Program-made: the position numbers and the translations under genes
Notes under the pieces: generated by a model
What the model saw: only the letters and a program-made list of their open reading frames with translations
The model's database searches: none
What the model was told of the DNA's origin: nothing
Shown: positions 1 to 7,155 of the stretch, one piece after another
Layout of the letters: the number at the start of each line of letters is the position of its first letter
Position numbering within the stretch: position 1 is the stretch's first letter
NCBI RefSeq assembly: GCF_900168195.1
Contig: NZ_FUYX01000002.1
Span: forward strand, 503,501 to 567,500
Length of the DNA: 64,000 nucleotides
DNA from: Allobosea thiooxidans
GTDB lineage: Bacteria; Pseudomonadota; Alphaproteobacteria; Rhizobiales; Beijerinckiaceae
Reading direction: 5' to 3'

Positions 1-821
1 CTTCGGTCGGCGCGACGCTGTCCTCGCACCCCGATATCGACATGGTGTCCTTCACCGGCTCGACCAGGGCCGGCATCGCCGTGGCACGCGCCGCGGCGGA
101 CACGGTGAAGCGCGTCGCGCAGGAACTGGGCGGCAAATCGCCGAACATCATCCTGCCCGGTGCGGATCTGTCGAAGGCCATCACCCATGGCACCCGCCAG
201 TGCTTCAGCAACAGCGGCCAGTCCTGCAACGCCCCGACGCGCCTGCTGGTGCCGCGGGACCAGCAGGAGGCGGCGATCGAGATCGCTCGCAAGGTCGCGG
301 AGCAGACGGTCGTCGGAGATCCGCGCGACGCGGCGACGACCATCGGCCCGGTCGTCAGCAAGGTGCAGTTCGACAAGATCCAGGCGCTCATCGAAGCCGG
401 CATCGCGGAAGGTGCCCGCCTCGTGGCCGGCGGCCCCGGTCGCCCGGAAGCCCTGAACAGGGGCTATTATATCCGCCCGACCATTTTCGCGGATGTGCGC
501 AACGACATGACGATCGCGCGCGAGGAGATCTTCGGACCGGTGCTGTCGATCCTGCCCTACGAGACCGAGGAGGAGGCGATCGCCATCGCCAATGACACGG
601 TCTACGGGCTTTCGAGCTACGTCACCGCCGCCAGTCTCGATCAGGCCCGCAAGGTCGGGCGTCAGATCCGCGCCGGCATGGTGCATCTCAATGGGGCGCC
701 CGGCGACCTTGCGGGTGCCTTCGGCGGCTACAAGCAATCCGGCAATGGCCGGGAATGGGGTAAGTTCGGCTTCGAGGACTTCCTGGAGGTCAAGTCGATG
801 TTCGGCTTCGAGGCTGCCTGA
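1..821 (+). CDS. NAD(P)-dependent aldehyde dehydrogenase, C-terminal part (5' end outside window)
   Basis: The open frame runs in from the left edge (first full codon at base 3) and gives about 272 residues of a protein usually near 480. It should oxidise an aldehyde to the acid with NAD(P)+ in the cytosol. The general-base Glu lies in AQELGGKSPN (near base 123) and the nucleophilic Cys in SNSGQSCNAPTR (near base 225). The conserved EEIFGPVL segment and the C-terminal GYKQSGNGREWG are also present, so the catalytic part is intact. A GntR regulator, a kinase and a class-III PLP enzyme follow on the same strand. The substrate is therefore plausibly the semialdehyde or aldehyde released by that pair; this is inference from context. 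The missing N-terminal Rossmann half prevents assignment to a subfamily. Confidence 0.93.
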   Translation, partial: SVGATLSSHPDIDMVSFTGSTRAGIAVARAAADTVKRVAQELGGKSPNIILPGADLSKAITHGTRQCFSNSGQSCNAPTRLLVPRDQQEAAIEIARKVAEQTVVGDPRDAATTIGPVVSKVQFDKIQALIEAGIAEGARLVAGGPGRPEALNRGYYIRPTIFADVRNDMTIAREEIFGPVLSILPYETEEEAIAIANDTVYGLSSYVTAASLDQARKVGRQIRAGMVHLNGAPGDLAGAFGGYKQSGNGREWGKFGFEDFLEVKSMFGFEAA

Positions 822-912
822 GCTGTGGCGGGGCGGGGCTGCGTGCCAGACCCGCCCCGCCAGGCCGGCGCTGAAAGAGCCGGGACGGCGTCAAGCTTAT
901 GGGGATCTCATC

Positions 913-1599
913 GTGAACTTTGAGCATCGGGGCGTGGGCCAGAACAGTCTCGGCGGCAGCGTGTACCAACATATCGCCGAGGCCCTGACAAAAGGGGCGC
1001 TGAAGCCCGGCGACCGTCTCAAGATCCGCGACCTCGCCCAGCAGATGGGCACCAGCGTGACGCCGGTGCGCGACGCCGTGCTCCGGCTGGTGCATGAGGG
1101 GGCGCTCGCGCTGAAAAGCCCGCGCGACATCCGCGTCCCGAGCCTGCAGCAGGAACGCTATCTCGAAATCCGCGTGATCCGCCTGAAGCTGGAGGGGCTC
1201 GCGGCGGAGGGCGCCGCCATGAACGCGACGCCGACCGACATCGCAAGGCTGGAACGGTTGACGGAAGACAACGAGCAGGCCCTGGCGCGCAGCGAGTTCA
1301 CCCGTGCGACGGCGATCAACCAGGTCTTCCATTTCGAACTGGCCGAGATCGCCGCCATGCCGATCCTGCGCGGCATCCTGCAGAATCTCTGGCTCCAGAT
1401 GGGCCCCGTCATCGCCGCCGCCTACGCGGATGGCGGGCGGACGATGATCGAACATCACTACGACGTCATCGACGCGATCCGGCGCCACGAGCCCCAGGCG
1501 GCGAAGAGGGCGATCCGCGAGGACATTCTCGCCGGGGGCGACGTCATCCTCAGCAACCGCATCCTGATCCCGTCCGGCGGCGCAGGCCCGCAGCCCTAG
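913..1599 (+). CDS. GntR-family transcriptional regulator (FadR/FCD type)
   Basis: A DNA-binding regulator of 228 residues. The N-terminal winged helix (about residues 12-75) contains GDRLKIRDLAQQMGTS followed by PVRDAVLRLVHEGAL, the usual GntR recognition region. The C-terminal part (about 85-215) is the all-helical FCD ligand domain, with FHFELAEIA and EHHYDVIDAIRRHEP supplying the expected His and acidic positions. I chose the GTG at 913 because GGGGA lies a few bases upstream and the protein then begins at the usual distance before the helix; the frame stays open further upstream but that part overlaps the aldehyde dehydrogenase. It probably controls the flanking catabolic genes. FCD regulators commonly bind small carboxylates, but the ligand here is unknown. 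Confidence 0.88.
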   Translation: MNFEHRGVGQNSLGGSVYQHIAEALTKGALKPGDRLKIRDLAQQMGTSVTPVRDAVLRLVHEGALALKSPRDIRVPSLQQERYLEIRVIRLKLEGLAAEGAAMNATPTDIARLERLTEDNEQALARSEFTRATAINQVFHFELAEIAAMPILRGILQNLWLQMGPVIAAAYADGGRTMIEHHYDVIDAIRRHEPQAAKRAIREDILAGGDVILSNRILIPSGGAGPQP

Positions 1600-1696
1600 C
1601 CGCTCACGAACGGAGCCTCCCGATCATGACCGCGGCGAGCCTTCCGATGGCGGCGCGGGTCGCCCGGCGGCGGGAAAAACACGTTTGAGACCAGCA

Positions 1697-1735
1697 GAGA
1701 TGCATCTCCGGATCAGGGCGATGCGGCGATGCATC
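1697..1735. promoter_or_regulatory. Candidate operator: two GATGCATC sites
   Basis: A perfect 12-bp palindrome GAGATGCATCTC lies at 1697-1708, and the same GATGCATC core recurs at 1728-1735 with 29 bp between centres, just ahead of the kinase gene. Repeated short dyads are typical of GntR operators, and a GntR gene ends 98 bp upstream. The link is inference. Confidence 0.4.
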
Positions 1736-1749
1736 CAGGGACCTTTGCC

Positions 1750-2805
1750 ATGATGACCAGCCAGATTTCGGAAACGAGCGTCCTTCTCGACACGGCTTCG
1801 CCGGAGCTGTCGCTGCGGGATGTCGAGCGCATCGCCCGGGACGTCTTCGGGCTCGCCGGCGAGGCCAGTGAGCTGACCGGCGAGCGCGACCGCAACTACC
1901 ATCTGCGCGCGGGCGATGCGCACTACGTGCTGAAGGTCAGCAACCCGGCCGAAGATCCGCAGGTCATCGATTTCCAGACCAGGGCGCTGCTCCACATCGC
2001 CGCCGTCGATCCCGGCCTGCCGGTTCCCCGCTTGCGCCCCACTCGCACCGGTGCGGCGGATTGGCTGCTCGAGGGGCCCGGCCAGGCGCCGCGGCTGGTC
2101 CGGGTGCTCTCGTTCCTGCAAGGCCTTCCCATGCACAAGGCTTCGCCCAGCCTGAGCCTGCAGCAAAATCTGGGGCTTCACGCAGCACGGCTCGACCTCG
2201 CGCTCCGCGGTTTCTTCCATGCGGGCGCCGGCCATGAGCTGATGTGGGACCTGAAGCACGCGAACACCCTGCGTCCGCTGCTCGAGCATATTAGCAATCC
2301 CGCCCAGCGGGCGCTGGCCGCGCGGGTTCTGGATAGTTTCGAACGCCATGCTCTGCCCATGCTGCCGGGCCTGCGCGCCCAGGTGATCCACAATGACCTC
2401 AATCCGCACAACGTGCTGGTGGCGCCCGACGATCACAGCCGCATCGCCGGGATCATCGATTTCGGCGACATGGTCCATGCGCCGCTGATCAACAGCCTGG
2501 CGGTGGCCGCCGCCTATCAGGTCTCGGAAACCGGTCATCCGCTGGAGATGGTGGCTGCGATGGTCGCGGCCTATCACCAGCTCGTGCCGCTGGAACCCGT
2601 CGAGCTCGACCTCCTGTTCGACCTCATCACGACGCGGATGGTCCTGACCGTGGCGATCTCGGGCTGGCGCGCAGCCCGCTATCCCGAGAACCACGCCTAT
2701 ATCCTGCGCAACAACCTGCAGGCCTGGGCGCGCCTGACACGCTGCGACACGTTGGATCGGACAGACGCTCAGGCCTATCTGCGCCAAGCCTGCCGGGTGG
2801 AGTGA
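1750..2805 (+). CDS. Aminoglycoside-phosphotransferase-fold small-molecule kinase (hydroxylysine/ethanolamine/homoserine kinase-like)
   Basis: A protein of 351 residues with the APH/choline-kinase fold. The catalytic Brenner motif VIHNDLNPHNVL lies at about 212-223 (base Asp near 216), and the metal-binding IIDFGD follows with its Asp near 237. The N-lobe ATP-binding Lys lies in AHYVLKVSN. It should transfer a phosphate to a hydroxyl of a small amino compound. It overlaps or abuts the following class-III PLP enzyme, which resembles the AGXT2L phospho-lyases. In animals the equivalent pair handles 5-hydroxylysine or ethanolamine, and such kinase and lyase domains are often found adjacent or fused. 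The ATG at 1750 has AGGGA upstream; ATGs at 1729 and 1753 are alternatives. The true substrate cannot be read from sequence. Confidence 0.85.
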   Translation: MMTSQISETSVLLDTASPELSLRDVERIARDVFGLAGEASELTGERDRNYHLRAGDAHYVLKVSNPAEDPQVIDFQTRALLHIAAVDPGLPVPRLRPTRTGAADWLLEGPGQAPRLVRVLSFLQGLPMHKASPSLSLQQNLGLHAARLDLALRGFFHAGAGHELMWDLKHANTLRPLLEHISNPAQRALAARVLDSFERHALPMLPGLRAQVIHNDLNPHNVLVAPDDHSRIAGIIDFGDMVHAPLINSLAVAAAYQVSETGHPLEMVAAMVAAYHQLVPLEPVELDLLFDLITTRMVLTVAISGWRAARYPENHAYILRNNLQAWARLTRCDTLDRTDAQAYLRQACRVE

Positions 2806-2810
2806 CGACG

Positions 2811-4145
2811 ATGACGATGATCAACGCCTACGACCCTGCCGCCGCCGATGCCCTGGCCGTGCGCGAGCGCGAAATGGTGGAGCGCCGCCGGCGCCTGCTC
2901 GGCCCGGCATACCGGCTGTTCTATGCCGACCCGGTGCATGTGACCCGCGGCGAGGGCGTCTGGCTCTACGATCCAGAGGGCCGCGCCTATCTCGACGTCT
3001 ACAACAACGTCGCCTCGGTCGGGCATTGCCACCCCCATGTCGTTGCGGCACTCGCCAACCAGGCCGGCCTGCTCAACACCCATACGCGCTATCTGCACGA
3101 TACGGTGCTGGACTATGCCGAGCGGCTGCTGGGGTATTTTCCGGCAGAGCTGGGGCATGTGATGTTCACCTGCACGGGCAGCGAGGCCAATGATCTCGCC
3201 TTCCGCGTCGCCCGCGCCCATACGGGCGGAACCGGGTTCATCATCACGCAATTCGCCTATCACGGGGTCACCAACGCGATCGCGGAGATGTCGCCCTCGC
3301 TCGGCGCAGGCATGAAGCTGGGGCAGGGCGTCTACCGGGTGCCGGCGCCCGACGCCTATCGCAATCCGGACCAGGACATCGGCCGGATCTTCGCCGCCCA
3401 TGTGCGGCAGGCGCTGGCCCAGATGCGGGCCGACGGCGTCAAGCCGGCGGGGCTGCTGGTCGACACGATCTTCTCCAGCGACGGCGTCTTCGCCGATCCT
3501 CCGGGCTTCCTGCGGGAAGCCGTCGAGGCCGTACGCGAAGTGGGCGGGGTCTTCATCGCGGACGAAGTCCAGCCCGGCTTCGGCCGGACCGGCGACGGCA
3601 TGTGGGGCTTCCAGCGCCATGGCGTCGTGCCCGACATGGTCACCCTGGGCAAGCCGATGGGCAACGGACATCCCATGGCGGGCATGGTCGCGCGGCCGGA
3701 GGTGCTCGCACGCTTCGGCGAGCGTCTGCGCTATTTCAATACTTTTGGCGGCAACGCCGTTTCCGCCGCCGTCGGGATGGCGGTCCTGGACGTCATCGAG
3801 CGTGAGAAGCTGGTCGAGAATGCCGCGACGGTCGGAGCCTACCTGCGCCAGGGGCTCGAAACCCTGGCTCAGCGGCACGCCCTCATCGGCGATATCCGTT
3901 CCGCCGGCCTGTTCGTCGGGACGGAGCTGGTGCGCGACCGCGCGACGCGCGAGCCTGCGACCGAAGAAACCGCCCGCATCGTCAACGGGCTGCGCGCCCG
4001 GCGCGTGCTGATCAGCGCGGCGGGGCCGGCCGCAAACGTGCTCAAGATCCGGCCGCCGCTCGTCTTCTCGCAGGAGAACGCCGACCTCTTCCTTGCCGCT
4101 TTGGACGAGGTCGTGACCGATGTCGCCAACGGATCCTCGTCCTGA
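2811..4145 (+). CDS. Class-III PLP enzyme, AGXT2L-type phospho-lyase or aminotransferase
   Basis: A fold-type I PLP enzyme of about 444 residues. The Schiff-base Lys is in TLGKPMGNGHP (near 281), the PLP-ring Asp in ADEVQPGFGRTG (near 251), and the phosphate-binding region is TCTGSEANDLAFR. The N-terminal segment LYDPEGRAYLDVYNNVASVGHCHP and the KPMGNGHPMAG surround resemble the ethanolamine-phosphate / 5-phosphohydroxylysine phospho-lyases (AGXT2L1/2) more than ordinary omega-aminotransferases. With the kinase just upstream, the likely reaction is elimination of ammonia and phosphate from a phosphorylated hydroxyamine to give an aldehyde, which the nearby aldehyde dehydrogenase could oxidise. 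GGTGGAG precedes the ATG at 2811. A GTG at 2802 overlaps the kinase stop and ATG 2817 is also possible. An ordinary transaminase remains the alternative. Confidence 0.88.
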   Translation: MTMINAYDPAAADALAVREREMVERRRRLLGPAYRLFYADPVHVTRGEGVWLYDPEGRAYLDVYNNVASVGHCHPHVVAALANQAGLLNTHTRYLHDTVLDYAERLLGYFPAELGHVMFTCTGSEANDLAFRVARAHTGGTGFIITQFAYHGVTNAIAEMSPSLGAGMKLGQGVYRVPAPDAYRNPDQDIGRIFAAHVRQALAQMRADGVKPAGLLVDTIFSSDGVFADPPGFLREAVEAVREVGGVFIADEVQPGFGRTGDGMWGFQRHGVVPDMVTLGKPMGNGHPMAGMVARPEVLARFGERLRYFNTFGGNAVSAAVGMAVLDVIEREKLVENAATVGAYLRQGLETLAQRHALIGDIRSAGLFVGTELVRDRATREPATEETARIVNGLRARRVLISAAGPAANVLKIRPPLVFSQENADLFLAALDEVVTDVANGSSS

Positions 4146-4285
4146 GGAGCACATAGCTCTGCCCGATCATGGAGGTCCGTGCGGTCGGCTCGGCTTTGTG
4201 CCTCTTCCGCAGGTCTCGCGAGGATCGTGCCGGTGGCGCGGGGCGCGAACGCCGGCGTCACAGGCGGCAGATCGTTGCGGAACCA

Positions 4286-4320
4286 GACGCAGGCCGGCAG
4301 GAGAGGCGCCGGCCTGCGTC
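4286..4320. terminator. Strong hairpin between convergent genes
   Basis: A perfect 13-bp stem (GACGCAGGCCGGC paired with GCCGGCCTGCGTC) with a 9-base loop sits in the 186-bp gap between the PLP-enzyme gene and the convergent dehydrogenase gene. There is no U-tract on either side. It is best read as a bidirectional transcript-end or stability hairpin rather than a textbook intrinsic terminator. Confidence 0.5.
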
Positions 4321-4331
4321 GCCGGCAGGGT

Positions 4332-5591
4332 CTAGGACAGATCGTTGGGACGCTGCGTGACCAGCGCGGCGATCGCGTCGGCTGTAGCCGCGGACAAGGT
4401 CCAGCCGAGATGGCCGTGGCCGGTGTTGTAGAACACCCTCGGGCTGCGGCCGCGCATCACGCGTGGGAGCATGTCCGGCATCATCGGCCTCAAGCCAGCC
4501 CAGGGCACGACCTGGCGCGTGCTCATTTCCGGGAAATGCTTGCGGCACCAGGCAATCAACGGCTCGATGCGGGCCGCCCGGATATCCTTGTCGTAGCCGT
4601 TGAACTCCGCCGTCCCCGCGACGCGGAAGCGCTTCACTCCAAGGCGGCTGGTGACGATCTTGGCCTGGTCGTCGAGCAGGCTCGTCCAGGGAGCGGCATC
4701 CTGATCGGCCTTCTCCGGCAATTCTACAGTGATGGAATAGCCCTTCACCGGATAGACGTTCACCCGGTCGCCCACCTTCGCTGCGAGCTGGCGGGAGCCG
4801 ACGCCGCCGCAGACCACGATGGAATCGAACGTCGCAACCTGCGTATCCCTCGCGCGATCCGCCGCTCCGCATTGGCTAAAGCCGACCTCGACCGACCTCC
4901 CGCCGGGCGTGATCGAGAGGACATCGATGCCGAACCGCATCTCGGCGCCCAGCCGCTCGCAGGCCCGCGACAAGCCGGTCGTGAATTTATGGATATCGCC
5001 AGTGAAGTCCGAGGGGGTGTAGAACCCGCCATGGAACTCGCCGCGGAGAGCCGGCTCGATCGATCGGATTTCCTGCGGCGTCACCGAGCGTCGCTCCAGC
5101 CCCGCCTTGGCCAGGAGCGACGTCACCCGTGCGGCGGCCTCGAAATCCTTCCTGCCGCGATAGACATGCAGAATTCCGCGCTCCTCGCAGTCGAAGGCGA
5201 CGCCTTCCTCCGCCGCGATCGTCCGCAGGTGATGCCGCGCCTCCATCGCGAGGCGGGCGGTCGTGATGGTGTTTTCCTCATAGCGCGGGATGGCGGCGAC
5301 GAATTCCGCCATCCATGAAAGCTTGTGCCATCCCGGCCGCGGACCGACGAGCAGCGGGGCGCCCGGCGTGAACATCCATTTGATGCCCTTCAGCATCGTC
5401 GCCCAGCTGTTCCAGACCTCGGCATTCGAGGCGGAGAGCTGGCCGCCATTGGCGAAGGAGGTCTCCATCGCGGCATAGGGGTGCCGCTCGAACACGGTGA
5501 CCCGGCAGCCGCGCTTCAGCAGGTTGTAGGCGGTGGTGATACCGGTGATCCCGGCACCGATGACGGCGATGTTGGTGTTTTCAGTCGACAA
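4332..5591 (-). CDS. dadA: FAD-dependent D-amino-acid dehydrogenase (DadA family)
   Basis: A 419-residue DAO/DadA-type flavoprotein. The FAD dinucleotide motif IAVIGAGITGITTAYNLL starts at about residue 8, and the DadA hallmark VYPVKGYSIT is present mid-protein. The C-terminal GLRPMMPDMLPRV and NTGHGHLGWTLS complete the flavin and substrate site. Family members oxidise D-amino acids, glycine or similar amines to the oxo-acid and pass electrons to the respiratory chain at the membrane face. The start is a TTG at 5589-5591, supported by a strong GGAGGGAG eight bases upstream; no better in-frame ATG exists. Its leader carries a tandem glycine riboswitch, so expression should rise with glycine. 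That points to glycine or a glycine-yielding compound as substrate or product; this is inference. Confidence 0.9.
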   Translation of the reverse strand: MSTENTNIAVIGAGITGITTAYNLLKRGCRVTVFERHPYAAMETSFANGGQLSASNAEVWNSWATMLKGIKWMFTPGAPLLVGPRPGWHKLSWMAEFVAAIPRYEENTITTARLAMEARHHLRTIAAEEGVAFDCEERGILHVYRGRKDFEAAARVTSLLAKAGLERRSVTPQEIRSIEPALRGEFHGGFYTPSDFTGDIHKFTTGLSRACERLGAEMRFGIDVLSITPGGRSVEVGFSQCGAADRARDTQVATFDSIVVCGGVGSRQLAAKVGDRVNVYPVKGYSITVELPEKADQDAAPWTSLLDDQAKIVTSRLGVKRFRVAGTAEFNGYDKDIRAARIEPLIAWCRKHFPEMSTRQVVPWAGLRPMMPDMLPRVMRGRSPRVFYNTGHGHLGWTLSAATADAIAALVTQRPNDLS

Positions 5592-5598
5592 GAAAGCG

Positions 5599-5619
5599 CT
5601 CCCTCCGCAGCCTCTGCGG
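5599..5619 (-). promoter_or_regulatory. Hairpin abutting the dadA ribosome-binding site (putative expression platform)
   Basis: Read on the minus strand, CCGCAG-AGG-CTGCGG forms a short GC stem whose 3' arm shares its last two bases with the Shine-Dalgarno GGAGGGAG. It lies directly between the second glycine aptamer and the TTG start. It may modulate ribosome access in response to the aptamers; an alternative pairing was not modelled. Confidence 0.4.
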
Positions 5620-5627
5620 ATGTGGCG

Positions 5628-5812
5628 CCCCCTCTGTCATTGGCCTGAGAGCTTCGCCCACGCTCATCATCGAGCAACGGGCTTACACCGTCGGCGGGAG
5701 CGATCGCTCCGCTTTTCAGAGTTTCAATTCGGGTGCGGTTCTTTTGCCTGAGAGTTTCCGGGGCGGTTGCTCCGTCGGCGCCTTCTCGTGTGACCGAGAC
5801 GATCTCTCCCGC
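5628..5812 (-). promoter_or_regulatory. Tandem glycine riboswitch (gcvT-type, two aptamers)
   Basis: On the minus strand aptamer 1 opens with GGGAGAGATC, continues with AAGGCGCCGACGGAGCAA and closes with CTCTCAGGCAAAAGAAC...AACTCTG. A short linker leads to aptamer 2, with CCGCCGACGGTGTAAGCCCG, GCTCTCAGGCCAATGACAGAGGG. These are the conserved core blocks of the glycine riboswitch family, in the order and spacing of the classic tandem arrangement. It ends 36 bases before the dadA start. Glycine riboswitches usually switch expression on when glycine is abundant. The aptamers are a confident call; the regulatory sign is inferred from the family. Confidence 0.93.
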
Positions 5813-5926
5813 GAATCCTTGTTATCGTAACCGCGTTCGGAAGCCTATCGCTTCCCGAAAACGGCCACTGTCGTCAGGCTCTTCCCCGTCGGGTGGCAGG
5901 CAGAGTCGGTGCTTCCAGCCTCGGCA

Positions 5927-6907
5927 TCAAGGCTTCGCGCCCATCGTCAGAACGCGATCGAGGAAGCGGTCGGTATGAGGCTGCCAGAACGCGCGGCCTT
6001 CCGCCGTCGGAAAGAGCCTGTGCCCATCCTCCCCGAACGAATCCAGGAGATGGAACTCGGCATCGCCGCCGGCGGCCCGATAGGCTTCGGCCATGCGCGT
6101 GGTGAGGGAACCGTCGAAGAAGCGATCGTTCTTGGTATAGATCCACAGGGTCGGGATCTTCGACGTGCGCCCGAAGGTTGCTGCGGCATCGATCAGCTTT
6201 TCCGGGGCGCAACTCTGGTTCGGTCGCCCGCCCGCATAGCCGCCGCGGCCACCGGCGAAGTTGATGACGGCCCGGACGCCTGCCGGGCTCCGGCTCGCCG
6301 CGGCGAGCGAGCCCCAGCCGCCGGCCGATTGGCCGACGAGCAGGATGCGGTCGGCCTGGACGGTGGGAAGGTCCGCAAAATAGCGGGTCACGGCCTGAAT
6401 ATCGTCCGCTGTCGCCAGCCCGCCGCCAACAAAGTCCGGCTGGCTGCAAGGCCCATAGGTTTCGGCCCATGCGCCTCCGCGCGGGCCGTATCCACGGCGC
6501 AGTGGCATCACGACCATGAAACCGCGCGAGACGAGCCAGTCGGCTCCGGCGCGGTATTCGGGCGGCGCCATCGTCTTGCGCGCGGCGGCGTTTGCCGGCG
6601 AACCGTGGCTGACGACAGCGAGCGGGAAGGGGCCGGGACCGGGCGGAACGAAGACGCGGGCCGGCAGCAGGATATCGACGCCCTCGGCGTCCTTGCCCAC
6701 GGGGACGAACCAGGCCTGCTCATCGGCGCGTTCGCGCTCGACGGACAATCGCCCCGGCTGCGGAAGCGCAACGCTCTCCCACGGATTGGCACGCTCCGCC
6801 TGAGCCGGAGTGTTCAGGCCCAGCGCCAGAGCCGAGACAGCGGCGGCATATTTCAACGGAACGATCCAGTCGCAGGCGAAGGTGATGCCCGATGCGAAGA
6901 GAGACAT
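5927..6907 (-). CDS. Secreted alpha/beta-hydrolase (dienelactone-hydrolase / peptidase S9-like)
   Basis: A 326-residue alpha/beta-hydrolase with a Sec-type N-terminus: a hydrophobic stretch at about 15-31 ends in NTPAQAERA, so a periplasmic location is likely. The nucleophile elbow is VGQSAGG (Ser near 194), the acid is in YTKNDRFF (Asp near 261) and the His is in GEDGHRLF (near 296), so the triad is complete. The oxyanion region is VVSHGSP near 98-104. The substrate is unknown; an ester or peptide hydrolase is equally possible. It lies upstream of the riboswitch-dadA unit on the same strand, with 114 bp between its stop and the first aptamer, so the two are probably separately transcribed. 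Confidence 0.83.
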   Translation of the reverse strand: MSLFASGITFACDWIVPLKYAAAVSALALGLNTPAQAERANPWESVALPQPGRLSVERERADEQAWFVPVGKDAEGVDILLPARVFVPPGPGPFPLAVVSHGSPANAAARKTMAPPEYRAGADWLVSRGFMVVMPLRRGYGPRGGAWAETYGPCSQPDFVGGGLATADDIQAVTRYFADLPTVQADRILLVGQSAGGWGSLAAASRSPAGVRAVINFAGGRGGYAGGRPNQSCAPEKLIDAAATFGRTSKIPTLWIYTKNDRFFDGSLTTRMAEAYRAAGGDAEFHLLDSFGEDGHRLFPTAEGRAFWQPHTDRFLDRVLTMGAKP

Positions 6908-7025
6908 ATTTGCATTCCATCCCGATCGATTTCCGTAAAGAAGTAGTTTGATGATTTGGAGTCAAGTGATATTGCTGCGCTCCAGGAGTGAATTGGCTGT
7001 TTCAGATGATTATGCGAAAATGTAT

Positions 7026-7054
7026 TTAGATTATGCATTTAAAGCATAATCTAA
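7026..7054. promoter_or_regulatory. Perfect 11-bp inverted repeat upstream of the peptide-type ABC operon
   Basis: TTAGATTATGC and GCATAATCTAA flank a 7-base AT-rich spacer. Inside lies TTAT-N11-ATAA, the T-N11-A form bound by LysR-type regulators. It sits in an unusually AT-rich stretch, 102 bp before the ABC operon start. A LysR gene closes that operon. The assignment as its operator is inference. Confidence 0.5.
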
Positions 7055-7155
7055 CACTTGATGAATGGTGTCGATTACGAACAATCTGCTCCCAATAAGA
7101 TCGTGATCGAGGCGGCCGTGATGCCGATGTCGATCCGCATGGGAGGGATATCCGA

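Noticed and set aside
5824..5852. Promoter for the riboswitch-dadA unit (TACGAT as -10)
   Set aside because: No acceptable -35 at 16-18 bp; too weak to annotate.
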